Shown here: positions 16,058-23,781 of the stretch, piece after piece
How the letters are laid out: each line of letters opens with the position of its first letter
Numbering within the stretch: the stretch's first letter is position 1
Assembly (NCBI RefSeq): GCF_011008945.1
Contig: NZ_WYCT01000021.1
Span: forward strand, 1-42,584
Source: Streptomyces harenosi
Lineage (GTDB): Bacteria > Actinomycetota > Actinomycetes > Streptomycetales > Streptomycetaceae
Direction of reading: 5' to 3'
DNA length: 42,584 bases
The notes under the pieces: model-generated
What the model saw: only the letters and a program-made list of their open reading frames with translations
What the model was told of the DNA's origin: nothing
The model's database searches: none
Translations under genes and position numbers: made by a program

Positions 16058-18912
16058 TGGTCGCTGGCGCGAGGGCCGCCGAGCAGCCCGCCGATGTCGC
16101 CCCGCTCGACGAGCGGGTCCTCGTGGCCGGCACCACCTTGCGTTTCGCCCTGCTCCTGGCCCTGCTGGTCGCGGCCAGCGTGAGCATGATCCCCCGGACC
16201 GTCTGGCACCTCTTCGCCTCACCGGAGAAGGCCGATCTGGAGGCGGCCTGTTTCCTGGCGGCAGGGATCGACCCGAGCGTGTCGGCGAACGCGAGCTTCG
16301 TCCAATCCCAGCGTCAGCCCGCCGCGCTGGAGGAGTGCACGGCTCGGTTCGCGCAGGACTTCACCACCGTGTCGGTCAGCGTAGGGCTCGTGGCGCTCGC
16401 CGCAGCATGCACAGTCCACCGGCTGCTGCCGCTGTGGCGGACCCGGCGCACCAAGGTCGTCCCCCTGGACGTCGTAGACGTACACGGCCGCCTCCGGCCA
16501 CTGCTGGACGAGCTGGTAACCGTTGCCGGGCTCGACCGCACACCCCGCTTCGTTGTCGATCCGGCTTCGCAGGCGACCGGCGCCGTCGCATTCGGCCGCC
16601 CGCGCCGGCCCGTGATCCGCCTGGACGGCGGCCTGGTGGTCACCGCCGACAGTGAACAGGAGCGGTTCCGTGCTGTCGTGCTGCACGAGCTGGCGCACCT
16701 GCACCACAAGGACATCGACATCACCTATGCCACCGTAGCCCTGTGGCGGGTGTTCCTCGTGCTGGTGCTGCTGCCGTGGACGGCCGTCGGCCTGGACGTC
16801 CTCCTCCTGCGCGGCTCGGCGGAGGTCCGGGGCGTGTACGCCCCGTTCAACACGCACGCCCACGTGCTCGGCGGCCTGCTGGTCCTAGCGGTCTACCTCT
16901 CCCGGCTGGAGATCCTGCGCCACCGCGAGATCTACGCCGACCTCATGGCCGTCCGCTGGGGGGCGAGCGCGCAGCCGTGGCAGGACAGCCCCGTCCGACG
17001 GCACGCCGGGGAAGGGTGGCGGAGACCGTTCGTCCGGATCGCCGCGCTCTGGCACACACATCCGTCGCCGGCCCTGCGCCGCGCCTCCCTGACCGACCCG
17101 AAGGCGTTGTTCACACTGAGGGCGCTGCCTCTTCTCCTCACGGGGCTGGCGGCCGACATCCTGGTATGGCACCTGAACGCACTGCCGTCCGAGTTCCTGT
17201 GGCTAAGTGCCGTGCTCGTCGCGGGCCTGGTCATCGGCATCGGCGGCGTCGCGCTGTGGCGTGCCGTGCTGTACGCGCTCCGAGCGGGGGGGACGGTCCC
17301 CTCAGGATGGTCCGCGGGCCTGTGGCTCGGGCTCGGTGTGGTGGTGGGGGAACTGACCGGGCCACGCGCCGCGATGAACCAGTGGCTGCCCACCCACCCC
17401 GAGGCACTGCTGATCCTGGTGGCCGTACTGGTCCTGCTGATGACGTGGACCGCGCAGAACGCCGAGGGGTGGCTGCGGGCCCGGCGGGAACGTCCACCGG
17501 GGCCGGCCATGCTCGCGGGCCTGGCGGTGCCCGCGCTCGCGTACGCCTCGGTCCTGTACTGGTGGCGGTCCGTGGGCGAGGTCCTCACGGACGGCTGGCC
17601 GTTCACGACGGCCGGGGTGCTGGCCTCGTACGGACTCCCCGGACTGCCGCCCTCTGACGCCGGGCCGCTGTGGCACGTCGTCGCCGTGCTGGGCCTGCTC
17701 CCCGGAACGCTCACGGGCGCCGGGAGTCTGTGGTGGTCACAGGTACTGCTCTGGGTACTGCCCGTGCTCGCGCTGGTCGTCGCCTCCCGCCCGGGCCGCG
17801 AAGGGACTGGCGGAGGGGGACGGTCGCCCGTCGCCGGGCTGGTGGGCGGGCTGACAGGCGGAATCGTCTGCTCGGCCGGGCTGGCCGTGGCGCTGGCCCG
17901 GCTGCGGGACGCGGAGCTCGAAGCCTCAGGGGCGGTCGGGCCGCTCCGCCTCGCGCAGATGATGGTGCCAGTCCTGGTGATCTGCGCCGCGATGGCCCTG
18001 ACCGCCGCCGTCGTCGCCGCGCTGACCGACTCCAGGTGGCTGACCACCGGATTGGCAGCGGCGGGTATCACCGCGCTGGTGGGCGTGGTGGCCGCGCACA
18101 CCCTGGTCCGGGCGGACGCGGGCAGCGGGCCGTCGGCGGTGGCCTGGTCGCTCTCGCGGGAGGCTCACCTCCCTTACGCCGTGGCCCTGGGCACGCCGGT
18201 GGCGGGCCTGGTCGCGTTCGTGGGTCGCGGCGCCGGGCTCGCGGGCCGGGGCGCCGCCCTGCTCGTGCGTCAGGTGACCACCAGGCGCAGGGCCGGGCCG
18301 CATCCGGCCGCACGGCCCTCGCCAGTCGCACAGCGGCTGCTCCGTCCGAAGTGGCGGCGTGCCGTCCGCCTGGCTGCGGTCGGAGCCGTCGTGACCTGGG
18401 TCGGAGCGACAGCACTCGCCGTGGACGTGTCCGCATCGCCAGGACCGGCCTCCCTGCCGGCCCTGGTGCCGGACCGGGCAGCGCCCGAACCCTCGGCAAC
18501 GGTGTCCCGGCTCCAGCACCAGGCGTGGGCGACGGCGGGCGGCCTGGAACGCATCGAGGCGCTGCGGACCGCGGAACTCCGGTACAGCGCCGCTGTCACA
18601 GCCGTGGGCGAGGCCACCGACGACACCGGATTTCTCCAGGCGATGGACCGGGTCACGAGCGCCTGCGGAGCGATGGACCGGGCGACGCGGCGGGCGGACG
18701 CCTACCTCAGCGTGCCCTCCACGGCGGGACAGCGAATGTGGACGCGTGTGCTGACCCGGCACCGGGAGATGACCGACACCTGCCGGGACCTGGCCACCCG
18801 GCCGGACCGCGCGACGGCCGAGGCGGCAGACACCGCCCGCAGGAACGCGATCGACTCGGTCGACGCGATGTCCTACTGGCTCGCCGAAAAGGGGGCGATC
18901 CGCCCGAAGTGA
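16057..18912 (+). CDS. Large polytopic M48-family membrane metalloprotease
   Basis: A 951-residue integral membrane zinc protease of the HtpX/Ste24 type. The zinc motif HELAH is at His210-Glu211-His214 (VVLHELAHLHHKDI), and the third ligand is probably Glu291 in HREIYADLMAVRW. Membrane helices are visible near residues 27-45, 108-125 and 230-250, with many more between 350 and 680 and a final one around residue 770, followed by an extracytoplasmic helical tail. At about 950 residues it is roughly three times the size of HtpX, so most of the protein is extra membrane domain of unknown role. It overlaps the upstream gene by one base. The catalytic residues look intact, so an active membrane-embedded protease is expected; the substrate is unknown. 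Confidence 0.88.
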   Translation: MVAGARAAEQPADVAPLDERVLVAGTTLRFALLLALLVAASVSMIPRTVWHLFASPEKADLEAACFLAAGIDPSVSANASFVQSQRQPAALEECTARFAQDFTTVSVSVGLVALAAACTVHRLLPLWRTRRTKVVPLDVVDVHGRLRPLLDELVTVAGLDRTPRFVVDPASQATGAVAFGRPRRPVIRLDGGLVVTADSEQERFRAVVLHELAHLHHKDIDITYATVALWRVFLVLVLLPWTAVGLDVLLLRGSAEVRGVYAPFNTHAHVLGGLLVLAVYLSRLEILRHREIYADLMAVRWGASAQPWQDSPVRRHAGEGWRRPFVRIAALWHTHPSPALRRASLTDPKALFTLRALPLLLTGLAADILVWHLNALPSEFLWLSAVLVAGLVIGIGGVALWRAVLYALRAGGTVPSGWSAGLWLGLGVVVGELTGPRAAMNQWLPTHPEALLILVAVLVLLMTWTAQNAEGWLRARRERPPGPAMLAGLAVPALAYASVLYWWRSVGEVLTDGWPFTTAGVLASYGLPGLPPSDAGPLWHVVAVLGLLPGTLTGAGSLWWSQVLLWVLPVLALVVASRPGREGTGGGGRSPVAGLVGGLTGGIVCSAGLAVALARLRDAELEASGAVGPLRLAQMMVPVLVICAAMALTAAVVAALTDSRWLTTGLAAAGITALVGVVAAHTLVRADAGSGPSAVAWSLSREAHLPYAVALGTPVAGLVAFVGRGAGLAGRGAALLVRQVTTRRRAGPHPAARPSPVAQRLLRPKWRRAVRLAAVGAVVTWVGATALAVDVSASPGPASLPALVPDRAAPEPSATVSRLQHQAWATAGGLERIEALRTAELRYSAAVTAVGEATDDTGFLQAMDRVTSACGAMDRATRRADAYLSVPSTAGQRMWTRVLTRHREMTDTCRDLATRPDRATAEAADTARRNAIDSVDAMSYWLAEKGAIRPK

Positions 18913-19018
18913 CGCTGACGCCGCGAAGGCGCGAGTTGAGCCTGCCGACCCGACACCCCCCTCCACCGACCCACCTGACCTCACCGACCAGCACTCGACC
19001 CCACCGGAGGGCGCACAC

Positions 19019-19561
19019 ATGACGATCACCCCCACCACATCGCGGCGGCGGCGCACCACGGTCCTGCTGCTGAGCGGTGCACTGGCACTGACCGCGTGCG
19101 GCGGCGGCGACGACGGCGCGGACAAGGGCGCCACCGCCCCGGTCAAGAAACCGGGCGAACGCCACACCGTTGTCCTGGAGGTCACCTCCGATTACGGGCG
19201 GCCGGTCGCGATCAACTACTTCGGGCACATCACCGGCCCCGACGGCATGAAGGTGCTCGGGCAGAAGGACGGGGAACTGTCGGCCCGGTCACCGTGGAAG
19301 ACCACGCTCACCGTGGAGGGCAAGAACCTGTGGGTCAGCCTGATGGCCAACGGCACCGGATGTCTCGGCCGCGCGACCGGCGGCGACTCCTGCGAGACCG
19401 GGGCCATTCCGGACCGTGAGGACTTCGAGGGAACCGGCACGACCACCTGCCGCATCACCGTCGACGGCAAGGTCGTCGTGGAGCAGTCGTACACCTGGCC
19501 CACCATCATCCCGGTCACCTGTCTCACTCCGCTCAAAGGCAAGGGCGGTGACGGACAGTGA
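19019..19561 (+). CDS. Lipoprotein of the M48 operon
   Basis: A 180-residue exported lipoprotein. The signal peptide has a twin-Arg-rich n-region (SRRRRTTVLLLSGALALTAC) and a clear lipobox LTAC, giving an acylated Cys at residue 27. The mature part begins with a Gly/Asp linker and then a beta-rich domain (HTVVLEVTSDYGRPVAINY) with four further Cys (GTGCLG, DSCETG, TTCRIT, PVTCLT), suggesting two disulfides outside the membrane. It resembles the MmpS/immunoglobulin-like small lipoproteins of actinobacteria, though I cannot name a family. GGAGGG lies 8 bases before the ATG. It overlaps the next gene by 4 bases (GTGA). Confidence 0.82.
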   Translation: MTITPTTSRRRRTTVLLLSGALALTACGGGDDGADKGATAPVKKPGERHTVVLEVTSDYGRPVAINYFGHITGPDGMKVLGQKDGELSARSPWKTTLTVEGKNLWVSLMANGTGCLGRATGGDSCETGAIPDREDFEGTGTTTCRITVDGKVVVEQSYTWPTIIPVTCLTPLKGKGGDGQ

Positions 19562-20781
19562 CCGATTCCGTGTCTTCCCTCCCACCCGGTCCGGCGCCGG
19601 ATCCGGACGCGCGCCGCCGCTCCCGGCGGCGGACCGTGCTGCTCGCGCTGCTTCTTCTCCTCCTCGCCATCACCGGCCTGCTCCTGTGGATCTTCATCGG
19701 GCCGGACGGCGACGACGGGGCGGACGACGCCCGCGGCTCGTCACCACGCGCCGAGTTGACGCGCGCCGCCGGCCTCCTGCGTGAGCTCCCGGCGCTGCAC
19801 TACACGGGCACCATGGGCATCACAGGAGCCCAGGGAGCTGCGGGCGGCAAGGACGCACAGGTGGACCTGATCGTGAGCAACCCCGCCGACGCGCTTGGTA
19901 CGTTGGCGATGCCCAGCAGTCCGGCACTGGACTACATGGGCATCGGCGGCAGGTCGTTCCTGCGTGGGGAGATCGGGGCTTGGCGGGCGCTCGGCATGGC
20001 CGAGAAGTCGAAGGTGCTCGCGGAGCACCCTTCGATGGTGCAGCCGGGAATGTTCTTCTCCCAGGACCTCGCCACCACTCTGGCGCCCCCGGCGCTGGCG
20101 AAGACCGTGCGGGCGGAGGATGTCCCGGACGAGAAGATCACCGTCGGCGCGCCCGTCACTGTGGGCGACCACACCTGCACCCCGTTCCACGTCGGTGACA
20201 CCACCATCTGTCTGAGCGACCAGAAGACGGACGGCGCGCGGTTCGTCGACCGGATCAGTTTCGGGGACACGGCCGTGCTCGACGTCGAGGTGCCGTCCAG
20301 GTCCGAGGTGGAGCGGTTCTCCGCCGACTTCCGCGCAGAACTGCCCGAGATCCGCGACGCGGTGGATCCCCGGATCGACGTGACCACCCAGATCCTGCGC
20401 GACTACAAGGGTGAGTGCGCCCCCACGGCGTGCGTCTTCACCGCCCGGGTGACCGTCACCTACCTGGGGTCCACCTCGGAACCGGACGCCTCCAAGGCTG
20501 TCCCGGTGACCTACTCGTGGGCTGTCGACCGGGACGGGACGCCGGTGGAGCTGGACCCGGAGTGCTCGGGCACCCTCACGATCCAGCCGGGCAAGTCGAA
20601 GGACCTGTCGTGCACCGCGACCGGGCCGTCCGTCGGAGAAGCGACCCGGGGGCAGTACCGCGGCGAGATCCACACCTCCGACCGCGCCCTCACCAAGGAC
20701 GCGTACCAGCGCCTGGTACGCCTGGCTGCGGACAACAGCGAGAAGATCGCCGCGCTCCTCGATCCGCCGACGTCCCGCTGA
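19558..20781 (+). CDS. Membrane-anchored extracytoplasmic protein of the M48 operon
   Basis: A 407-residue protein with an Arg-rich cytosolic N-terminus (about residues 19-25), one membrane helix (TVLLALLLLLLAITGLLLWI) and a large outside domain. The domain starts with LTRAAGLLRELPALHYTGTM, a pattern like LprG/LppX-type lipid-binding or sensor lipoproteins. A second beta-rich part near residues 280-370 has paired Cys (CAPTAC, ECSG, LSCTA). The GTG start overlaps the stop of the lipoprotein gene in GTGA, so the two are coupled. I cannot assign a function; with the lipoprotein it may be the sensory or substrate side of the M48 system. A strong hairpin follows. Confidence 0.78.
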   Translation: MTDSVSSLPPGPAPDPDARRRSRRRTVLLALLLLLLAITGLLLWIFIGPDGDDGADDARGSSPRAELTRAAGLLRELPALHYTGTMGITGAQGAAGGKDAQVDLIVSNPADALGTLAMPSSPALDYMGIGGRSFLRGEIGAWRALGMAEKSKVLAEHPSMVQPGMFFSQDLATTLAPPALAKTVRAEDVPDEKITVGAPVTVGDHTCTPFHVGDTTICLSDQKTDGARFVDRISFGDTAVLDVEVPSRSEVERFSADFRAELPEIRDAVDPRIDVTTQILRDYKGECAPTACVFTARVTVTYLGSTSEPDASKAVPVTYSWAVDRDGTPVELDPECSGTLTIQPGKSKDLSCTATGPSVGEATRGQYRGEIHTSDRALTKDAYQRLVRLAADNSEKIAALLDPPTSR

Positions 20782-21204
20782 AGGGCGGACAGGCGTCGCA
20801 GCTACGGGCCGGCCGCACCGCCCTGGCCGGCGGTGCGGCCGGAGCAGGGGGAACGGGTGATGGGGTCAGCGGTTGCCCCGCATCGCCAACTCCATCGGCA
20901 GCAGCTGGGCCGGGCAGGTGTGGCCGCCCCTTTTTCGATACTCGCGCACGGGTTCCGGCGACCTGGCGTCCAGGACTCCTGGAACCCGCATGCCTGCGTG
21001 CACGGGGGCAGCTATGGGCGGTGTGCGGGCCCCGATTGGCGGTCAACGGTGGCCTGAATGTTCACGAGAAACGACGTCACTGCCTTGGGCCGCCCGCAGT
21101 CCGTGACAGCGGGTGGCCCAGTTTCTGACCGGTCACGGATGCAGCGATGACTTCTCGCGGTTCGGAGAGTCTCACCACCGTTGTCGACAACACAGGAGGA
21201 GCAC
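20782..21204. other. 423-bp intergenic region with terminator and possible operator
   Basis: After the operon terminator there is no recognisable gene. TGACCGGTCA at 21126-21135 is a perfect 10-bp palindrome, and CCGTGAC (21101-21107) faces GTCACGG (21132-21138). Both lie within 105 bases of the downstream start and could be regulatory. A short open frame at about 20833-21057 has no gene-like features. Confidence 0.35.
20809..20842 (+). terminator. Strong terminator of the M48 operon
   Basis: A perfect 14-bp stem, CCGGCCGCACCGCC (20809-20822) with GGCGGTGCGGCCGG (20829-20842), closed by a 6-nt loop. It begins 28 bases after the last operon stop codon and marks the end of the four-gene transcript. 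Confidence 0.8.
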
Positions 21205-21852
21205 GTGGCTCAGCTGCTGAGAGTCCAGAACTTCAACGTCTCAAGCGACGGGATCGGTGCCGGTGAGGACCAGAGCCTTGAGAGGCCGTTCGGCCACGCC
21301 GTCGACCCGGCGCGGCTGTTCGCCTGGGCCGGTGCCACGGCGAGCTGGCCCATGCGCACCGATCCCGGGGGGAGCCGGGGCCTCGACGATTACTTCACCC
21401 GGGACTACGCGCGCAACATCGGTGCCGAGATCATGGGCCGCAACAAATTCGGGCCCCAGCGCGGGCCCTGGAATGACCATGAGTGGCGCGGCTGGTGGGG
21501 TGACGAGCCCCCGTTCCGCACCCCAGTGTTCGTCATGACTCACCACAAGCGTCCTTCGTTCACGCTCTCCGACACCACGTTCCACTTCGTCGACGGCGAC
21601 CCGGCCACGGTCCTGGAGCAGGCGCGGCAGGCGGCACAGGGCAAGGACGTCCGGCTCGGCGGCGGGGTCACCACCATCCGGCAGTTCCTCGACGCCGACC
21701 TCGTCGACGCCATGCATGTGGCCGTCTCGCCGGTGAAGCTCGGGTCCGGACTACGGCTCTGGGAGTCCCCCGATGAGCTGCTCGACCGGTTCCACCTGGA
21801 GGTCGTGCCCAGCCCGAGTGGCGTGACGCACCACCTGTTCTGGCGAAAGTGA
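21205..21852 (+). CDS. Dihydrofolate reductase-like (RibD C-terminal fold) protein
   Basis: A 215-residue cytosolic protein of the RibD-C/DHFR-like family. N-terminal QNFNVSSDGIGAG is the family's first strand and loop. GAEIMGRNKFGP is the MGRxxF motif, TPVFVMTHHKRPSF the central strand, and RLGGGVTTIRQFL the NADPH-binding glycine motif. DAMHVAVSPVKLGSGLRLW matches the usual C-terminal signature. It is probably an NADPH-dependent reductase, not the housekeeping FolA. The GTG at 21205 follows a perfect AGGAGGA by 4 bases; an in-frame TTG at 21181 is less likely. It stands alone, and the sequence after it is transposon debris. Confidence 0.88.
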   Translation: MAQLLRVQNFNVSSDGIGAGEDQSLERPFGHAVDPARLFAWAGATASWPMRTDPGGSRGLDDYFTRDYARNIGAEIMGRNKFGPQRGPWNDHEWRGWWGDEPPFRTPVFVMTHHKRPSFTLSDTTFHFVDGDPATVLEQARQAAQGKDVRLGGGVTTIRQFLDADLVDAMHVAVSPVKLGSGLRLWESPDELLDRFHLEVVPSPSGVTHHLFWRK

Positions 21853-21857
21853 CCGGA

Positions 21858-21908
21858 CCTCAGGGCTGGCCCTGGCTGGCCGTTTTGCCTCCCGGGGCTG
21901 CCCTGAGG
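21858..21908 (+). terminator. Possible terminator after the DHFR-like gene
   Basis: CCTCAGGGC (21858-21866) pairs with GCCCTGAGG (21900-21908). The 33-nt loop contains further GGCC-rich pairing and a TTTT. It starts 5 bases after the stop codon. The large loop keeps confidence moderate. Confidence 0.4.
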
Positions 21909-21935
21909 CGGGCCGTCGAGGCGTGACTCGGGCGG

Positions 21936-22149
21936 TCAGCCGACCTTGGCGGACTCCTCTGCCCGGGCCCCGGGTGGAGGCGGGCCGGAAGGAGCCGGTG
22001 CCGGTCTCGATGATCGCGCCGTTGAACGTCAGACGGTCGACGATGGCCGCGCAGAGGCGGGGATCGGTGAACGCCTTCGTCCACCCGCGGCCGAACGACT
22101 CGTCGGAGGCGATGGTGACGCTGTCCTTCTCCTCGCGCTCGGTCAGTAC
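21936..22149 (-). pseudogene. istB: Remnant of IS21-family istB (ATP-binding helper), 3' part
   Basis: Read on the minus strand this gives VLTEREEKDSVTIASDESF, then GWTKAFTDPRLCAAIVDRLT, then FNGAIIETGTGSF. This is the C-terminal part of an IstB-like transposition ATPase. A one-base shift near 21972 restores the usual end (RAEESAKVG, stop at 21936-21938). Upstream of 22149 the frame hits a stop and the homology ends, so the Walker motifs and the start are missing. It is a dead fragment marking a past IS21 insertion next to the DHFR-like gene. Confidence 0.75.
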
Positions 22150-22211
22150 TCGGTGTCACCGCCGCCCGGCGCGACGGCGGCGGAGCAACTGGTCTATTTC
22201 ACTACCGTCTT

Positions 22212-22415
22212 CACTCGGCTGTCGGTTATCGCCCTTTGCGAGAAGTGCATGAGCTGCATCTGTTCGTCTCGCCGACTCGTGACGAGCTGGAGTGGGCGGC
22301 CGGGGCGACGGACGGGGAAGAGTATCTGCTGACCTTGTTGCTGATGCTGAAGTCGCATCAGCGGGTCGCCCAGCTGATCAGACAGGCCGGCGAGGTGCCG
22401 CGAGTACGTCCCTGA
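22212..22415 (+). pseudogene. Remnant of Tn3-family transposase N-terminus (DUF4158)
   Basis: This frame reads YRPLREVHELHLFVSPTRDE, then LEWAAGATDGEEYLLTLLLM, then LKSHQRVAQ. It matches the N-terminal DUF4158 region of Tn3-family TnpA proteins by its SPTxxELEWA and LLLMLKSxQR pattern. There is no start codon or 5' part, and the frame closes after about 68 codons. Its end overlaps the 3' end of the Rrf2 gene on the other strand, so the transposon boundary or a deletion lies there. The family call is from pattern memory. Confidence 0.6.
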
Positions 22416-22821
22416 GTACCTTCTCGAGCGTGACGCGGGCCAGTTCGTGTCTCAGGGTCTCCTCGATGTCCTGGTAGATGCCCCGCATTGCCGGCTGGAT
22501 GCCGTGACCCACCACGCATCCCTGGTCCGGGGCGGTGCGGTGCATCGCGAACAGCGGGCCGGGTTCCACTGCCTCGTATACGTCGAGCAGGGTGATCGAC
22601 TCCAGCTCGCGCGCCAGCGACCAGCCCGCGCCCGCGCCCCGCCGGGACTCCACGAGGCCGGCCCTGCGCAGCTCGCCGAGCAGCCGTCTGATCACCACGG
22701 GGTTGGTGTTCGCGCTGGCTGCGATCTGCTCGGAGGTGGCGACCTCGTGGCCCTGGCGCTGGTAGAGACCGATCCAGGCCAGCGCATGGGCGGCAATGGT
22801 CAGCCTGCTGTTGGCGCTCAT
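22378..22821 (-). CDS. Rrf2-family transcriptional regulator (single-cysteine type)
   Basis: A 147-residue Rrf2 regulator. The winged helix-turn-helix is at residues about 8-70 (VATSEQIAASANTNPVVIRR and the AGWSLARE wing), followed by the dimerisation helix. Rrf2 proteins that bind Fe-S clusters carry three Cys in the C-terminal loop; here only one Cys is visible (Cys102, APDQGCVVGHG), so an Fe-S cluster of the IscR/NsrR kind is unlikely. A thiol-based or YwnA/CymR-like mode is more plausible. GGAGGAGGG precedes the ATG by 4-5 bases. It is divergent from an NTF2-like gene across a 158-bp region with three copies of one palindrome. Its 3' end runs into the Tn3 remnant. Confidence 0.9.
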   Translation of the reverse strand: MSANSRLTIAAHALAWIGLYQRQGHEVATSEQIAASANTNPVVIRRLLGELRRAGLVESRRGAGAGWSLARELESITLLDVYEAVEPGPLFAMHRTAPDQGCVVGHGIQPAMRGIYQDIEETLRHELARVTLEKVLRDVLAAPRRPV

Positions 22822-22834
22822 GATCCCTCCTCCG

Positions 22835-22857
22835 GTCGCAACGCCCCATGTTACGAC
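22835..22857. promoter_or_regulatory. Rrf2-type operator, copy 1
   Basis: GTCGCAAC, 7 bases, GTTACGAC: an 8-bp inverted repeat with one mismatch. It overlaps a -10-like TAACAT for the Rrf2 gene and ends 14 bases from its start codon. Centre at 22846. Confidence 0.65.
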
Positions 22858-22863
22858 AGCCTG

Positions 22864-22886
22864 GTCGCAACAGCGAAGGTTGCGAC
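22864..22886. promoter_or_regulatory. Rrf2-type operator, copy 2
   Basis: GTCGCAAC, 7 bases, GTTGCGAC: a perfect inverted repeat, 10 bp per arm when extended (TGGTCGCAAC / GTTGCGACCA). TTGCGA within the right arm (22880-22885) can serve as the -35 of the NTF2-like gene. Centre at 22875, 29 bp from copy 1. Confidence 0.75.
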
Positions 22887-22891
22887 CATCT

Positions 22892-22914
22892 GATGTAACA
22901 AGTATCGTTACGAC
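22892..22914. promoter_or_regulatory. Rrf2-type operator, copy 3
   Basis: GATGTAAC, 7 bases, GTTACGAC, sharing the same 8-7-8 layout. It covers TATCGT (22903-22908), which lies 17 bp after TTGCGA and suits the -10 of the NTF2-like gene. Centre at 22903, 28 bp from copy 2. Confidence 0.65.
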
Positions 22915-22979
22915 AGTCGGGGGGCAGTCAAAGACAAGCGCGGACCGTGAGCGTGTTGCGAACTCGAAGGAGAACAGGA

Positions 22980-23450
22980 ATGGAAAGTAACGAAAAGATC
23001 ATTCGCGAGGCTTACCGGCTCGCGGAAGGGGACGTTCTCGACGGTGACGGTTTCCTGGCCTTGTTCGCCGAGGACGGGTCGTTCAACGACATGTCGACCT
23101 CGCAGAGTTTCCGCGGAGAGCAGATTCCTCAGGTGATCGCGGGCCTCGCCCGCTCGTTCCCTGATATACACCGTGAGCTGCTCGAGGTACATGCGTTCGG
23201 TGATGTCGTCGCCGTCGAGTTGCGAATCCAGGGCACGCATCTCGGAGGGTTTCCGACTCCGGTCGGCGAGATCCCGCCGACCGGGAACCGGATCGACGTG
23301 CCGGCGGCGGACCTCTGGTACCTCCGTGACGGAAAGATCGAGAGGTTCCATTGCTACAACTCGATGAGCGTGTGGCTTGATCAAATGGGGGTCCACCCTG
23401 ACTTCAAGTCCGCAGTCGAAGCCACCGAGACAGCAGCCACGACGGCGTAA
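22980..23450 (+). CDS. NTF2/SnoaL-like protein controlled by the Rrf2 regulator
   Basis: A 156-residue protein of the NTF2-like/SnoaL ester-cyclase group. N-terminal EKIIREAYRLAEGDVLDGDG and FLALFAEDGSFNDMS are the family's first helices and strand, FPDIHRELLEVHAFGDVVAV follows, and the C-terminal LWYLRDGKIERFHCYNSM is the diagnostic strand pair. Such cone-shaped proteins bind or isomerise small hydrophobic molecules; many are environmental detoxification or polyketide-cyclase relatives. The ATG at 22980 has AAGGAG 6 bases upstream. It is divergent from the Rrf2 gene, and its promoter lies inside operators 2 and 3, so Rrf2 control is very likely. Confidence 0.85.
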   Translation: MESNEKIIREAYRLAEGDVLDGDGFLALFAEDGSFNDMSTSQSFRGEQIPQVIAGLARSFPDIHRELLEVHAFGDVVAVELRIQGTHLGGFPTPVGEIPPTGNRIDVPAADLWYLRDGKIERFHCYNSMSVWLDQMGVHPDFKSAVEATETAATTA

Positions 23451-23615
23451 CTGCGCCGGTCGGCGCCGAGTATGTGACAAGACGCTCCCTTCTTGGGGCC
23501 GTATACCCGGCGCTGCTTCTTGAACGCAATCGTGGTTCGCACCCAACCGCCGACCGCCAAGGCTTCCTCACTCAACCCGGACGAGACCGCTACCAGAAGC
23601 AAACTCAACGTTCAC
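23451..23615. other. Gap between the NTF2-like gene and repeat copy 1
   Basis: About 165 bp with slightly lower GC than its surroundings. No gene, terminator or transposase piece could be supported. Together with the 166-bp repeat it makes a 328-bp stretch without a coding gene. Confidence 0.3.
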
Positions 23616-23781
23616 TGAGAGCCACCGGTCGGGTCTCAGCACTGCCCCGGTACCGACGTAACCGAGCCGTCGGCCGGATGTCAGTCAGCTGACGGAGGCT
23701 GTCGGCACGGCGGCCGAGCCACCCTCGTGGAGACGTCGAATCCGCCCGATACCCGGGCGAGACCACGAGGAGCGGACCATG
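23616..23781 (+). repeat. 166-bp direct repeat, copy 1 (leader of aldehyde dehydrogenase)
   Basis: This segment recurs at 28837-29002 with no gaps and 9 mismatches by eye (about 95% identity). It ends exactly at the ATG of the aldehyde dehydrogenase gene and includes the ribosome site CGAGGAGCGG. Inside it is the perfect palindrome GTCAGCTGAC (23684-23693), a candidate regulator site. No transposase or terminal inverted repeats were seen at its ends. Confidence 0.9.

Noticed and set aside
20833..21057. 74-codon open frame after the M48 operon
   Set aside because: It has no ribosome site or recognisable motif, overlaps the operon terminator and shows no coding-type composition.
23381..23608. 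Small minus-strand frame with a basic KKQRRVYGPKK segment, possibly a transposase piece
   Set aside because: I could not match it to any transposase family, and it overlaps the end of the NTF2-like gene.
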